Shown: positions 15,961-25,378, counted from the first letter of the stretch. The stretch is 50,671 bases of DNA from Labilibaculum manganireducens (GCF_002843385.1 NZ_MVDE01000036.1:1-50671); one strand, 5' to 3'. Notes: generated by a model from the sequence alone, not told the origin. Program-made: numbers and translations.

Positions 15961-16665
15961 ATGGAAAGCAGTAATTACAAGATTTTATTGGTAGACGATG
16001 AATCTGATATTCTTGAGTTTTTGAGTTATAATCTGAAAAAAGAAGGTTTTCAGGTTGCTACAGCTGGAAATGGCGTTGAAGCCATTGACAAAGCTAAAAA
16101 ATTTCATCCCCATTTAATTATTTTAGATGTGATGATGCCGGAAATGGACGGAATCGAAACATGCGAAAAAATCCGTTCGATACCCGATTTTCAAGATGTG
16201 TTGATTTCTTTCTTAACTGCACGTGGAGAAGATTATTCTCAAATTGCAGGTTTTGAAGCAGGAGCTGATGACTATATCAATAAACCAATTAAACCAAAGG
16301 TATTTATAAGCCGGGTAAATGCTCTTTTAAAAAGATCAGGACGAATTTCTGATGATACTTCTAATCCATCAACGCGATTAATTACGATTGGGAATTTATC
16401 GATTGACAGGGAGCGTTATCTAATTATTCAAAATGGAAATGAGTTCTCATTGCCAAGAAAAGAATTTGAGTTGTTATTATTGTTGGTATCGCGTCCGGAA
16501 AAAGTATTTACCCGCGATGATATTTATGCGGCCATTTGGGGCGAAAAAATTATTGTAGGAGATCGTACAATAGATGTACATATTCGAAAACTGCGTGAAA
16601 AAATTGGCGATCGTTTTATTCAAACAATTAAAGGAGTAGGATATAAATTTGTTGATGTAGATTAG
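15961..16665 (+). CDS. OmpR/PhoB-family response regulator
   Basis: A 234-residue regulator: receiver domain (1-118) with D12-D13, phospho-acceptor D56 in LIILDVMMPEMDG, K108 in YINKPIKP; then a winged-helix DNA-binding domain (about 135-232) with LPRKEFELLLLLVSRPEKVFTRDDIYAAIWG and RTIDVHIRKLREKIG. It is the cognate partner of the upstream kinase. Its stop codon overlaps the convergent comF stop by 4 bases. Phosphate control is suggested only by family resemblance. Confidence 0.93.
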   Translation: MESSNYKILLVDDESDILEFLSYNLKKEGFQVATAGNGVEAIDKAKKFHPHLIILDVMMPEMDGIETCEKIRSIPDFQDVLISFLTARGEDYSQIAGFEAGADDYINKPIKPKVFISRVNALLKRSGRISDDTSNPSTRLITIGNLSIDRERYLIIQNGNEFSLPRKEFELLLLLVSRPEKVFTRDDIYAAIWGEKIIVGDRTIDVHIRKLREKIGDRFIQTIKGVGYKFVDVD

Positions 16666-17366
16666 GCATATGCCAGGGTGGCGATACTAACTTTTGCACC
16701 CTCGGCTTTTAATAGGGCATGAGCGCACGCCTCAAGGGTTGATCCTGTGGTTACTACATCATCAACCAATAAAATGTGCTTGTTAATTAGATTCGATGGC
16801 TCTATCAACTCAAAGATGTTATCCACATTTTGCCATCGTTCTAATTTATTCTTTTTAGTTTGTGATTCGGTATGAATCTTTCGGATTAAATTTTTTGAAT
16901 CAATAGGTTTCAGCATAGATTTTCCAAGACCAAGAGCTACTAATTCTGCTTGATTGTATCCTCTTATTTTTTCTTTTTTTGAATGCAGTGGAACAGGAAT
17001 AATAACATCAATATCTTTAAAAAATTCTGAATTTTTTAGGCTTTCACCAAAGTGTTTTCCCAATGCTATTCCAATTTCTTGTTTATTGTGATATTTCAAT
17101 TTGTGAATTAGCTTCTGAAACTGACTCCCTTTGCTAAATGTATAATACGAAGCGGCATAATTAATATTTACTCTACCCCAAAACAATATCGAGACAGGAT
17201 TGTTTTTATTCAGATGAAAATCAGTCTTGGGTAAATGAAATAAACACCTGGTACATATTGTTGTTTCATTTTTAAAAAGATAACTACCGCAAGCCTCGCA
17301 CAGTCTGGGGTAAAACAAATTGAGGAAATCATTAAACCATGTTGATATAGAAAGTTTTAATGTCAT
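16662..17366 (-). CDS. ComF-family phosphoribosyltransferase-like protein
   Basis: About 234 residues from MTLKLSIS at 17366 (an ATG at 17393 would add nine residues). N-terminal zinc-finger-like Cys pairs CEAC and CTRC, then a phosphoribosyltransferase domain with the PRPP loop LLVDDVVTTGSTLEA and PVPLHSKKEKIRGYNQAELVA. In naturally competent bacteria ComF is needed for uptake or processing of transforming DNA; in most others its role is unknown. No other competence gene is close. Confidence 0.9.
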   Translation of the reverse strand: MTLKLSISTWFNDFLNLFYPRLCEACGSYLFKNETTICTRCLFHLPKTDFHLNKNNPVSILFWGRVNINYAASYYTFSKGSQFQKLIHKLKYHNKQEIGIALGKHFGESLKNSEFFKDIDVIIPVPLHSKKEKIRGYNQAELVALGLGKSMLKPIDSKNLIRKIHTESQTKKNKLERWQNVDNIFELIEPSNLINKHILLVDDVVTTGSTLEACAHALLKAEGAKVSIATLAYA

Positions 17367-17459
17367 GTTGCTTGGGTTGTAATAATTTCTCAATAAAAAT
17401 TTAACTCTTACTTAATGGTTTGATAAGTTTATTCTAATCTCTTTCAGATTATACTGAGC

Positions 17460-17467
17460 TATCTTTG
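17460..17467 (+). promoter_or_regulatory. Promoter -7 box for the 17586 operon
   Basis: TATCTTTG matches TAnnTTTG and lies 118 bases before the ATG at 17586. No convincing -33 box at the usual spacing. Confidence 0.4.
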
Positions 17468-17585
17468 TTGTGAAAGAGAATGGTAAATAAAAGAGTTAGT
17501 AATTACCTTCTAAAATAAGAAAATTAAGTTAATTAAAAAAATATTTGAGGATTGAATGTTCTTCTTAAAACTGAAATCAAAAAAA

Positions 17586-17957
17586 ATGAAAAAATTAGTA
17601 TTCCTTTTTGTTGCACTACTTGTTTTAGGTCTTGAAAGTCAAGCTGTAAATGTAGTTACGCCTGTGGGCGATAAAGAAATGGAAGTTGCCGAAATGGCAA
17701 CAATGACAACAACAAGTTTAACTGGTGTTGTTTTGGATAATGAAACTGGTGAAGCATTAACAGGAGTTGCTATCCGTTTCGAAGGATCAAATGAAACAGT
17801 TTACACAGATTTTGACGGGAATTTTAAAATTGCCAATATAGTTCCGGGAAATTACAACATTTTATCAAGTTACATTTCGTATAGTGATAATAAATTAAAG
17901 GATGTAAATGTGAATGGTGTAAATAATGTTATTCGCCTGGTTCTTAAAAAGGATTAA
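17586..17957 (+). CDS. Small secreted protein with a single carboxypeptidase-regulatory-like domain
   Basis: A 123-residue exported protein. MKKLVFLFVALLVLGLESQA is a signal peptide; the start at 17586 is preferred over 17556 for that reason. Residues about 42-121 form one beta-sandwich domain of the kind found at the N-terminus of TonB-dependent receptors (LTGVVLDNETGEALTGVAIRFEG to YTDFDGNFKIANIVPGNYNI), here without plug or barrel. It may bind the periplasmic face of envelope proteins; function unknown. The MORN protein gene starts 9 bases downstream. Confidence 0.85.
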   Translation: MKKLVFLFVALLVLGLESQAVNVVTPVGDKEMEVAEMATMTTTSLTGVVLDNETGEALTGVAIRFEGSNETVYTDFDGNFKIANIVPGNYNILSSYISYSDNKLKDVNVNGVNNVIRLVLKKD

Positions 17958-17966
17958 TTTTTATAG

Positions 17967-18434
17967 ATGAGTAGAAAATTACCAATTGTTTTAGGCATTC
18001 TATTTTGTCTGATTACAAATCACTCCATTTCCCAGGTGATTAAGGAAGTTGAAGGATTGTATTACAATACCACCGGAGATCTGTATACGGGAACATATAC
18101 CGAATTTTACGAAAGCGGTAACAAACGAATAGAAATGAATTTAGTGGAGGGAAAGCGAAATGGAAAAATTACGCTTTACTTCGAAAATGAAAAAATTCAG
18201 GAGGTTCGTTCTTATTCGGACGGACTAATGGATGGTACCTGGATTACCTGGAATGATAATTCTGTAAAAATTGCGGAAGCAACTTATAAACGGAATAAAA
18301 AACACGGGAAATGGTATATCTGGGATGATAATGGTGTTAAAAGATACGAGATGGAATATAGTGAGGGTGAGAAAGTTGGAACCTGGTATATTTGGGATGA
18401 AAATGGAAATCTTCTAAAAGAACGCAAGTTTTAG
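17967..18434 (+). CDS. Secreted MORN-repeat (YwqK-like) protein
   Basis: A 155-residue protein with a signal peptide (1-22, ending in SISQ) and four or five MORN-type repeats with the pattern G-x-x-x-G-x-W/Y-x-x-[WY]-x-[DE]-[ND]-G (for example YESGNKRIEMNLVEGKRNGK, then DGTWITWNDNS, HGKWYIWDDNG, GTWYIWDENG). Annotation pipelines often call such proteins YwqK antitoxins, but there is no toxin gene beside it. It is co-transcribed with the preceding secreted domain protein and followed by a terminator. Confidence 0.85.
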   Translation: MSRKLPIVLGILFCLITNHSISQVIKEVEGLYYNTTGDLYTGTYTEFYESGNKRIEMNLVEGKRNGKITLYFENEKIQEVRSYSDGLMDGTWITWNDNSVKIAEATYKRNKKHGKWYIWDDNGVKRYEMEYSEGEKVGTWYIWDENGNLLKERKF

Positions 18435-18461
18435 TAAATTCAACAATAATAGTTCTCTGGA

Positions 18462-18491
18462 GTCGCTTAATGAAAATTAAGCGGCTTTTTT
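18462..18491 (+). terminator. Rho-independent terminator
   Basis: Ten-bp stem GTCGCTTAAT with ATTAAGCGGC (one G-T pair), GAAA loop, then six T. It closes the two-gene operon of secreted proteins. Confidence 0.9.
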
Positions 18492-18534
18492 CGTTTATTC
18501 TAATTGTTTGTAATGAATACATGAAAATTGTTAA

Positions 18535-18542
18535 TAATTTTG
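18535..18542 (+). promoter_or_regulatory. Possible -7 box of the TonB-like gene
   Basis: TAATTTTG matches TAnnTTTG, 53 bases before the ATG at 18595; a TTTG at 18507-18510 is a few bases further upstream than ideal for -33. Confidence 0.35.
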
Positions 18543-18594
18543 CAATAGAAGCGTTAAACTATAACAATGGTAATCTGAAATAGAATAAAATTTA

Positions 18595-19419
18595 ATGAAT
18601 TCCTTTTTCCAAATAGTAATAAATGTTAAAAACCAGCTGGTTCAATTTTTCAGTTTTCTTTATTCTGAATTTGTTGGTTTTTTGAGAAGGAATAAATATG
18701 GTGTGATGGGCACACTCGCTTTTCATATGCTTTTGATTATACTGCTTCTGGCTTTTAAACTGAATACGAAGAGAGAATTTTTAGAATCGGAAATTTTAAT
18801 TGATATTCCTCCCGAAGTGGCCGAACAGTTCCTTAAAGAAGAGAAGGAAAAAATTGAAGAAGCCCTCGAAGAAAAAAAATCTGAAATCTCTAAAAGCGTA
18901 GACGAACTTCTTCGGTCAATTGCCGTAAACCAAAACGTTGCAAAATCGAAAACGGATCCGAAACGAAACGTCGATAAAATGATTGAAGAGATTCGAAAGG
19001 ACTTGGATGATTATGGTTCTGACGATGCTGCAAGTAGTTCAGGGGACTTAAAAGAGTTTAAAAAGGATAGTTTGACCGATGCCGAGGCAAAAGAAAAACA
19101 GAAGCTTTTAGATTCTTTGGAAAGTATTGAGTACAGTGGTCCAAGCAGCGTTTATTACAGTTTGGAGGGCCGACATAAAATCTATTTGCCTATTCCGGTA
19201 TTTAAATGCGAAGGCGAAGGCTTGGTTGTTGTTCAAATTGCTGTTAATCAGGCAGGAAGAGTGATACAATCCAAAATTTTGGAACAGGAATCAGGAGTGC
19301 AGGATGATTGTTTATTTGACGCAGCATTACAAGCTTCACGAAAAACCAGATTTAACATCAGTACTAGTAGTCCTCAGCAACAAATTGGTACAATTACCTA
19401 CCAATTTGTAAAGCAATAA
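18595..19419 (+). CDS. TonB-like energy-transducer protein
   Basis: A 274-residue protein with TonB architecture: cytoplasmic start, one membrane helix (about 37-55, GVMGTLAFHMLLIILLLAF), a long charged Lys/Glu-rich periplasmic linker with coiled-coil character (80-170), and a C-terminal TonB-like domain (about 195-274) with YLPIPVFKCEGEGLVVVQIAVNQAGRVIQS. The linker is Glu/Lys-rich rather than Pro-rich. Two Cys (CEGEG and DDCLF) in the C-terminal domain could form a disulfide. No exbB/exbD is adjacent, so it may use a shared motor or have a different role. Confidence 0.75.
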   Translation: MNSFFQIVINVKNQLVQFFSFLYSEFVGFLRRNKYGVMGTLAFHMLLIILLLAFKLNTKREFLESEILIDIPPEVAEQFLKEEKEKIEEALEEKKSEISKSVDELLRSIAVNQNVAKSKTDPKRNVDKMIEEIRKDLDDYGSDDAASSSGDLKEFKKDSLTDAEAKEKQKLLDSLESIEYSGPSSVYYSLEGRHKIYLPIPVFKCEGEGLVVVQIAVNQAGRVIQSKILEQESGVQDDCLFDAALQASRKTRFNISTSSPQQQIGTITYQFVKQ

Positions 19420-19523
19420 AACTGTTGTATTGGTTTGCTGATACAGCATGAAAATATATTCTTGATTATTAAGCAATAATATATAAATTGGAAACTCATT
19501 TTATTAAAAAAAATAATTTCGCT

Positions 19524-20936
19524 ATGAGCTTTTTTTTAGCATACAAACTTCGCAAAGCTTCTGATACTCTTGATATTGAAAATAATAGAGATACTCTTAG
19601 AAAAGACTTTGAAGACTTTAAATCTTTTTCTGTTTCGGAAGAATTGAAAGATTATTATGATTTGGAAGCCTATATTCAGTCTGAGAAATTCAAATCAAAC
19701 AGAAAAACAATCGAAAGTAAGTGCTATAAAAAGAGTGATCTTTTTAAGGATGAAAAGGATTTTAAACGTTTTCAGCGATCTAAAAAATTCAAGACTTATT
19801 TTCGATTAAAAGGTTCTAATGAATTATCTACTTTTGAACTAACCAAAGTATCAGATGAAATTTCGCGATTCAAGGAATTGGATTCTATTGTTCACTCTGC
19901 AAATTTTAATAAGAAAGAACAGTTAGAAGAATTGAAGGAGTTTAAGCTGATGAAAAGTTCTCAGCATATTAAGGACTTTTTTAAGTTTGAAAAATCGAAA
20001 TCCTATAAAATTTATAATGAGCTTGAGGATTCGAAAGAACTGGAAGAGTATTTGAAATTAGAGGAAAAGATTAGTTCTGAGGAATTCCGGGAAGAAAAAG
20101 CTGATTTGCTGGATAAAAAGAGATTCGAAAAGACCGATGATTATAAGAAGCTTCAGGAATATCTGGCTCTGAAAGAATCCGACAGATATAAAAAGTACTT
20201 TGAGCTTAAAAATAAAAATCCTTTTGGAGAATTAAACAAATGGGAACTTAGCTTTTCTGAAGAATTTGATTCCAAACAATTGGATGAAGAGAAATGGATC
20301 AATAAATATTTTTGGGGTGAGGAACTGCTGAATAAGGGATATAGTTTAAATTCAGATTTACACACTTTCACCGAAGGTAAAAATATAGATCACGCGGCTT
20401 CTTCAATTCTGCTGCAGGCGCGAAAAGAAAAACATCAAGGTTTGTTGTGGAAGCCAACAATGGGTTTTGTGCCTACAGAATTTGATTACACATCTGCAAT
20501 TATCAATACCGGAAAATCATTTCGCCAAAAATACGGTCGTTTCGAAGCCAAAATAAAGCTTACAAACCCAAATCAGGTTATGCATTCATTCTGGATGGTT
20601 GCTGATAAAAATTCTCCCCATATAGATGTTTTAAAGACTTCCGGTGATGGAAAATTGTTGATAGGAAACTATTGGGGGAGTGAAAATCAAATTCATTCAA
20701 AACATTTTAAAATAAAGGGAATTGACCTTTCTAAAGGTTATTTTATTTACACCTTGGATTGGAATAAAAATGAATTGGTTTGGAAAATAAACGATGTAGT
20801 GGTAAAAACTCAGACCGAAGGCGTTCCGCAAGACCCAATGTATTTAAATTTTAGTATGGGTATTACAAAAGAACAGGCAAACGTAAATGCTTCCCTCGAA
20901 ATAGATTGGGTACGATGCTACAAAATAAAGGAATAA
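19524..20936 (+). CDS. GH16-fold protein without catalytic residues, with N-terminal helical repeats
   Basis: A 470-residue protein from the ATG at 19524; a longer frame begins with TTG at 19488. There is no signal peptide. The first 235 or so residues are Lys/Glu-rich helical repeats with recurring S-x-x-[FY]-K-x-[FY]-x-x-L and S-x-x-F-K motifs. The remainder is a glycoside hydrolase family 16 (concanavalin-like) domain: WELSFSEEFDSKQLDEEKW, KYGRFEAKIKLTNPNQVMHSFWMVAD, and the C-terminal NFSMGITKE..LEIDWVRCYK. The family motif E-x-D-x-x-E is here H366-I-D-V-L-K371, so both catalytic Glu are gone. I infer a carbohydrate- or protein-binding pseudoenzyme in the cytoplasm. Single gene closed by a strong terminator. 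Confidence 0.8.
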   Translation: MSFFLAYKLRKASDTLDIENNRDTLRKDFEDFKSFSVSEELKDYYDLEAYIQSEKFKSNRKTIESKCYKKSDLFKDEKDFKRFQRSKKFKTYFRLKGSNELSTFELTKVSDEISRFKELDSIVHSANFNKKEQLEELKEFKLMKSSQHIKDFFKFEKSKSYKIYNELEDSKELEEYLKLEEKISSEEFREEKADLLDKKRFEKTDDYKKLQEYLALKESDRYKKYFELKNKNPFGELNKWELSFSEEFDSKQLDEEKWINKYFWGEELLNKGYSLNSDLHTFTEGKNIDHAASSILLQARKEKHQGLLWKPTMGFVPTEFDYTSAIINTGKSFRQKYGRFEAKIKLTNPNQVMHSFWMVADKNSPHIDVLKTSGDGKLLIGNYWGSENQIHSKHFKIKGIDLSKGYFIYTLDWNKNELVWKINDVVVKTQTEGVPQDPMYLNFSMGITKEQANVNASLEIDWVRCYKIKE

Positions 20937-20966
20937 AAAAAGTGCCCCGGTTGCGGGCACTTTTTT
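20936..20966. terminator. Bidirectional Rho-independent terminator
   Basis: Twelve-bp stem AAAAAAGTGCCC with GGGCACTTTTTT, loop CGGTTGC, between convergent genes; the minus-strand stop codon overlaps its right edge. Confidence 0.9.
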
Positions 20967-21555
20967 AATTTAATGATGTTCCGACATTAAATACACTAAA
21001 GTAGTTATCTATTGAATCGGCAAGTTGAGATTTCAGATCATCCAATTCTTCTTTTTCCATTTCTTCTTCATCCCAATAGGTAAGGACGATATTAAGGTAG
21101 TCTTTAATTAGTTCAGGAGATGTTTCAAGACCCAGGTCACTTCTTAGCAACAAATTAAACTCGGCAAACCATAATAAGGCTATTTTGTGTTCGTGAACAG
21201 TCCCTTCAACAAATGAACTTAAAGATTTAAATTCCAAAAATTTCTTGATGGTTCGTTCTGAAGCTAAATAATACAATTTAGTTCCTAATTCTAAAAATTC
21301 TTTCTGTAGTTTTTTAAAATTACTTTTACTTTTCTTTTCGCACAATATTTTCATGAAAAATGCATTAATCCGTAAAAATTCCTCGCGTTTTTCGTTAGAA
21401 TTATTTGCAGAAGTAAGAGATCCGCTCAATTCATTTTTTATTTCAATCTCACCAGAATCCCTTGTGGTATTTCTCCTTTCCTGGATTAAAAAGGAAATTA
21501 AGAAAGCGAGTGCCGCCAAGCTTAAAATCTGTAATATCATTGAAGTGATTTCCAT
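20965..21555 (-). CDS. Membrane-anchored protein of unknown function
   Basis: A 196-residue protein with one N-terminal membrane helix (about 5-24, MILQILSLAALAFLISFLI) followed by a charged, mostly helical soluble domain (60-196) rich in Leu, Glu and Lys, with a conserved-looking acidic stretch TYWDEEEMEKEELDDL near the end. I recognise no family. It is alone between a terminator and a 385-base gap. Confidence 0.7.
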   Translation of the reverse strand: MEITSMILQILSLAALAFLISFLIQERRNTTRDSGEIEIKNELSGSLTSANNSNEKREEFLRINAFFMKILCEKKSKSNFKKLQKEFLELGTKLYYLASERTIKKFLEFKSLSSFVEGTVHEHKIALLWFAEFNLLLRSDLGLETSPELIKDYLNIVLTYWDEEEMEKEELDDLKSQLADSIDNYFSVFNVGTSLN

Positions 21556-21891
21556 GAGTAGTATTATTATAAAGATGGTTACTATAGTCGAATGTCTGTA
21601 ACAAGTTTGTAATGAAAAATTTACGAATTATTATGTTCTTACACAAAACAAGAATGTCCGTTTTTATTTATCCATGTTTTTGTTGGACAAACAGACTGTT
21701 TTCCGAGACTAAAAAATGATTTTAAGTTTTTATAAATTTCTCAGTAAAATCAATAGAATCAGACCTTTTCAGATTATGTTTACAGGTCGTAATTTGTATC
21801 ATTTTCTTTTGGTTATTCAATCTTGATTTTGATGCATAAATGAAATATTAGTTATCTTCAATTAAACAGTACGAGCATATGATATTTTATA
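21556..21891. other. Intergenic region, nothing recognised
   Basis: AT-rich, without an acceptable reading frame, repeat or complete promoter box on either strand. It should contain the promoter of the minus-strand gene ending at 20965. Confidence 0.5.
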
Positions 21892-21922
21892 AAAAAAAAG
21901 CTGACCCTTTGGCCAGCTTTAA
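21892..21922 (-). terminator. Terminator of the efflux operon
   Basis: AAAGCTG with CAGCTTT, extended by CC/GG across one mismatch, followed on the minus strand by nine T. It lies 19 bases past the stop of the RND pump gene. Confidence 0.85.
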
Positions 21923-21940
21923 TTGGATGAATAAAATAAA

Positions 21941-24900
21941 CTATTTTTTAGAAAACATATCGTATAAACGATGTTCAATTTGAGTTGAAAGGCGGAACAT
22001 GACCGGCGCAATAATTAATGTTAAAAAAGTTGCAAAACTAAGTCCGAAAATAACAGTCCACGACATAGGTCCCCAAAATGCAGTACTATCGCTGCCGAAT
22101 GATAATTGCGGATCGAATTCACTAAACAAAGTAAAGAAATCGAAATTCATACCTACGGCAAGAGGGAACAGACCAAGAACTGTTGTGATTGCTGTTAGCA
22201 TAACCGGACGTAATCTGGTTTTACCTGCTTTTGCGATACAATCAACTTCTTCGGCAGAAGTTAAATATTTGCGTTGGCTTTTGTCAATGGTCTCTATTTT
22301 GCGTTTTCGCAGCAAGTCAATGTAATCAACAAGCACAATTCCGTTGTTTACAACAATTCCGGCCAATGAGATAATACCGATTCCTGTCATTAAGATGACG
22401 AATGGCATATTGAAAATACCTAAACCAAGGAATACACCGATAGTACTAAAGAGTACGGTAATCATTATAATCAGCGGCTTAACTGCCGAATTAAATTGCG
22501 TAACCAATATAAGGGTAATTAAAGCAAGGGCAATTAATAAAGCCTGAGTTAAAAATGCTGATGTTTCATCCTGTTCTTCTTGTTCTCCGGTTAACTTGTG
22601 AGTGTATCCTTTTGGCATTTCGGAATCGGCTAAAACTTCCCTTATTTTAGCATTTATTTCATTGGCATTAAACCCTTCTTCTACGTTCGAGTAAATTGTA
22701 ACAACACGTGTGTTATCAATTCGATTAATTCTTTCATAAGTTGAACCATAGTTGTAGCTTGTAACAGCCGATATTGGAATCTGAACCATTTGGTTACTTA
22801 CCGGACTCATTACATTAATTTTCTGGTTCATAAGAGAGGGAACGTCATATCGGTATTTATCTGCCAGACGGAGCATAATGTCATATTCATCTTCGCCATC
22901 TTTAAATTTGGATACTTCCAGACCATATAAGGAATTACGGAGTGCACGTGCTACCTGATTAGTTGATAAACCAAAGCGTCGTACCTTATCGCGGTCGATA
23001 TTGATCAGCATTTCTGGTTTTCCCTGATCCAAATCGAGTTTCAATTCTTCAATACCGGCAATTCTTTCGTCATCTAGTTTCTGTTTGATACGATTTGCCT
23101 GAATTAGTAATTGTTCAAAATCATCACCTGAAACCTCAATATTGATTGGATGTCCAACAGGGGGACCTTCAGAATTTTTTTCTACAAATATTTTAGCACC
23201 GACAAAACCTTTAAAATTTGCAGTTAGTTTCTTCATTAATTCGGAAGTACTAACTCCACCTCTTTGTTTGTATTCAACAAACGAAATACTTGTTAATGAT
23301 TTATTTGCTGAACGGGAGCCTTCAAACATGCCGCCTTTACCTGAACCTACATTGGTTGAAATGGAACGAATGATATCTTTATAGGGTTCCATTGTTTTCT
23401 TTACAATTTTCTCAACCTCAACTGAAATTTCGTTCGATTTGTGAATATCAGTTCCCAATGGAAGTTCCATGGTAACGTAAACAGACTTGGGATCGTTATC
23501 CGGAAAGAAAACGACTAAAGGCTTGGTTCCAAAATAAAACATGATGGATACAATCATTAAAACAAAAGTTCCAAGAAAGAAAAGTAAGGGACGAATACCT
23601 TTAAGTGCATACCTCAGGGTTCTTTCATACGAGTTTTCGAGTGCAACCAGAAATTTTAACTGAAACCAACGTGCAAAAGGTTTTAGCACCACTAGATTTG
23701 TTACGATTAGTAAGCCCATGCATGCCAAAAGATTCGCCATGATATAAGTATCGAGCATTCCAAATGCTTTGGATACGTAGAATGGAAGTGAGGCAATTAG
23801 GAAAGATCCTGAAATAATAAGGTACTTTTTTGCGTCAATCTTTTTCGAAATATTATCGATTTTTACAAAACTAGCCGTAAATACAGGATTTAGAATTAAT
23901 GCTACAAACAGCGATGAAGATAGTACGATGATTAAGGTAATAGGCAGGTATTTCATAAACTCACCCATGATTCCACCCCAAAGCAATAATGGGAAAAAGG
24001 CGGCAAGGGTTGTTGCTGTTGATGAAATAATCGGCCCTGCAATTTCACTCACTCCTTGTTTGGTTGCTTCTAGTTTCGAAAGGCCTTCTTCATGCAGACG
24101 ATATACGTTTTCGACCACAACAATTGCATTATCAACAAGCATTCCCAATGCCAAAATCAATGAAAACAGAATCATCTGATTTACCGTGTATCCCATTTGA
24201 TTGAGAATAATAAACGAGATAAACATCGACATAGGAATTGCTAAACCTGAGAAGAGTGCGTTGCGCAATCCCATAAATAAATAAAGAATCAGGATAACCA
24301 ATAACATTCCCATAATAATGGAATTTTCAAGGTCGCTAACCTGACCACGAACATCTTCTGATGTATCATCGGTAACCGTTACCAGCAATCCTCGTGGCAA
24401 ATTCCCCAACTCTTTCTCTTTCGAGATAATTTTATAGATTTCATCGGTTGCAGCCAAAAGGTTTTCACCGGATTTTTTAGAAATTGAGAGGGAAACTACG
24501 GGATTGTTATTCAATCTTGAAATGGAAGAAAGTTCTTCATATCCATCTTCAATTTCGGCAACATCCTTAAGATAAACCACTTTACCATTGGTAACTTTTA
24601 CAATGGTATTTTCGATTTGCTGCATGTTGGTGTAATCAGCACTGGTTCGAATGCTTCGCCGGGTATTATCAGTGATTAATGTACCTGCACTCACTGTAAC
24701 ATTTTCATCGCCAATGGCAGTCTCAATATCTTGAAAGGAAACACCGTTTGCTTCCATTTTGTGCAAATCAGCATTGATCTTAATCTCTCTTTCATCAACC
24801 CCTTTAATATCAGCCTCAGAGACTTCAGGTAAGGCTTCAAACTTATCTTGAAGATCTTCTGCAAATTGTTTTAATTCGTTCAATCCAAAATCGCCCGAAA

Positions 24901-25378
24901 GGTTAATGTTTAGGATTGGAAAATCAGCAAAATCTATGTCTTCAACAATTGGATCCGTATCCAAATCATCAGGCAATTCACTTAAAGATTTGTCTACTTT
25001 GTCTTTTGTATCCTGAAGAGCTTGTTTTACATCTACATCAGTGTTAAACTCAACAACAATCAAACTCATATCCTGATAGGAGGCTGAAGACATTTTCTTA
25101 ACTCCTTTTAAGGATTTTAACTCCTTTTCGATGGGTCTGGTTATCAGATTCTCGATATCAACCGGAGAGTTTCCCGGATAAGGAGTTGAAATTAAAATGT
25201 TCGGAATCACTACTTCAGGAAAATATTCCCGAGGCATACTTTGGTACGAAAACCAACCAAACATGCAGAGAATTGCAGTTAGAATAAAAATGGAATTCTT
25301 ATTCTTTAATGCTCCGAATGTTGGTTTAAACTGCCTTTGATTTTCTTCGGCAGAGCTTGTATCTTTGATTTTATCCAT
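21941..25378 (-). CDS. RND-type efflux pump, inner-membrane permease
   Basis: A 1145-residue AcrB/HAE1-like resistance-nodulation-division permease: N-terminal membrane helix (about 28-46), first periplasmic porter loop, helices 2-6 with GMLVDNAIVVVEN in helix 4, a membrane-spanning linker, second porter loop, and helices 8-12 with AGIVVNNGIVLVDYIDLLR. Helix 4 normally carries the Asp-Asp pair that relays protons; here the second is Asn. The last gene of a four-gene operon tetR-outer-membrane factor-adaptor-pump, it exports unidentified drugs or metabolites using the proton (or another ion) gradient. Confidence 0.95.
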   Translation of the reverse strand: MDKIKDTSSAEENQRQFKPTFGALKNKNSIFILTAILCMFGWFSYQSMPREYFPEVVIPNILISTPYPGNSPVDIENLITRPIEKELKSLKGVKKMSSASYQDMSLIVVEFNTDVDVKQALQDTKDKVDKSLSELPDDLDTDPIVEDIDFADFPILNINLSGDFGLNELKQFAEDLQDKFEALPEVSEADIKGVDEREIKINADLHKMEANGVSFQDIETAIGDENVTVSAGTLITDNTRRSIRTSADYTNMQQIENTIVKVTNGKVVYLKDVAEIEDGYEELSSISRLNNNPVVSLSISKKSGENLLAATDEIYKIISKEKELGNLPRGLLVTVTDDTSEDVRGQVSDLENSIIMGMLLVILILYLFMGLRNALFSGLAIPMSMFISFIILNQMGYTVNQMILFSLILALGMLVDNAIVVVENVYRLHEEGLSKLEATKQGVSEIAGPIISSTATTLAAFFPLLLWGGIMGEFMKYLPITLIIVLSSSLFVALILNPVFTASFVKIDNISKKIDAKKYLIISGSFLIASLPFYVSKAFGMLDTYIMANLLACMGLLIVTNLVVLKPFARWFQLKFLVALENSYERTLRYALKGIRPLLFFLGTFVLMIVSIMFYFGTKPLVVFFPDNDPKSVYVTMELPLGTDIHKSNEISVEVEKIVKKTMEPYKDIIRSISTNVGSGKGGMFEGSRSANKSLTSISFVEYKQRGGVSTSELMKKLTANFKGFVGAKIFVEKNSEGPPVGHPINIEVSGDDFEQLLIQANRIKQKLDDERIAGIEELKLDLDQGKPEMLINIDRDKVRRFGLSTNQVARALRNSLYGLEVSKFKDGEDEYDIMLRLADKYRYDVPSLMNQKINVMSPVSNQMVQIPISAVTSYNYGSTYERINRIDNTRVVTIYSNVEEGFNANEINAKIREVLADSEMPKGYTHKLTGEQEEQDETSAFLTQALLIALALITLILVTQFNSAVKPLIIMITVLFSTIGVFLGLGIFNMPFVILMTGIGIISLAGIVVNNGIVLVDYIDLLRKRKIETIDKSQRKYLTSAEEVDCIAKAGKTRLRPVMLTAITTVLGLFPLAVGMNFDFFTLFSEFDPQLSFGSDSTAFWGPMSWTVIFGLSFATFLTLIIAPVMFRLSTQIEHRLYDMFSKK

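Noticed and set aside
17967-18434. MORN protein as a YwqK-type antitoxin of a toxin-antitoxin pair
   Set aside because: It carries a signal peptide and its operon partner is a secreted beta-sandwich protein, not a toxin.
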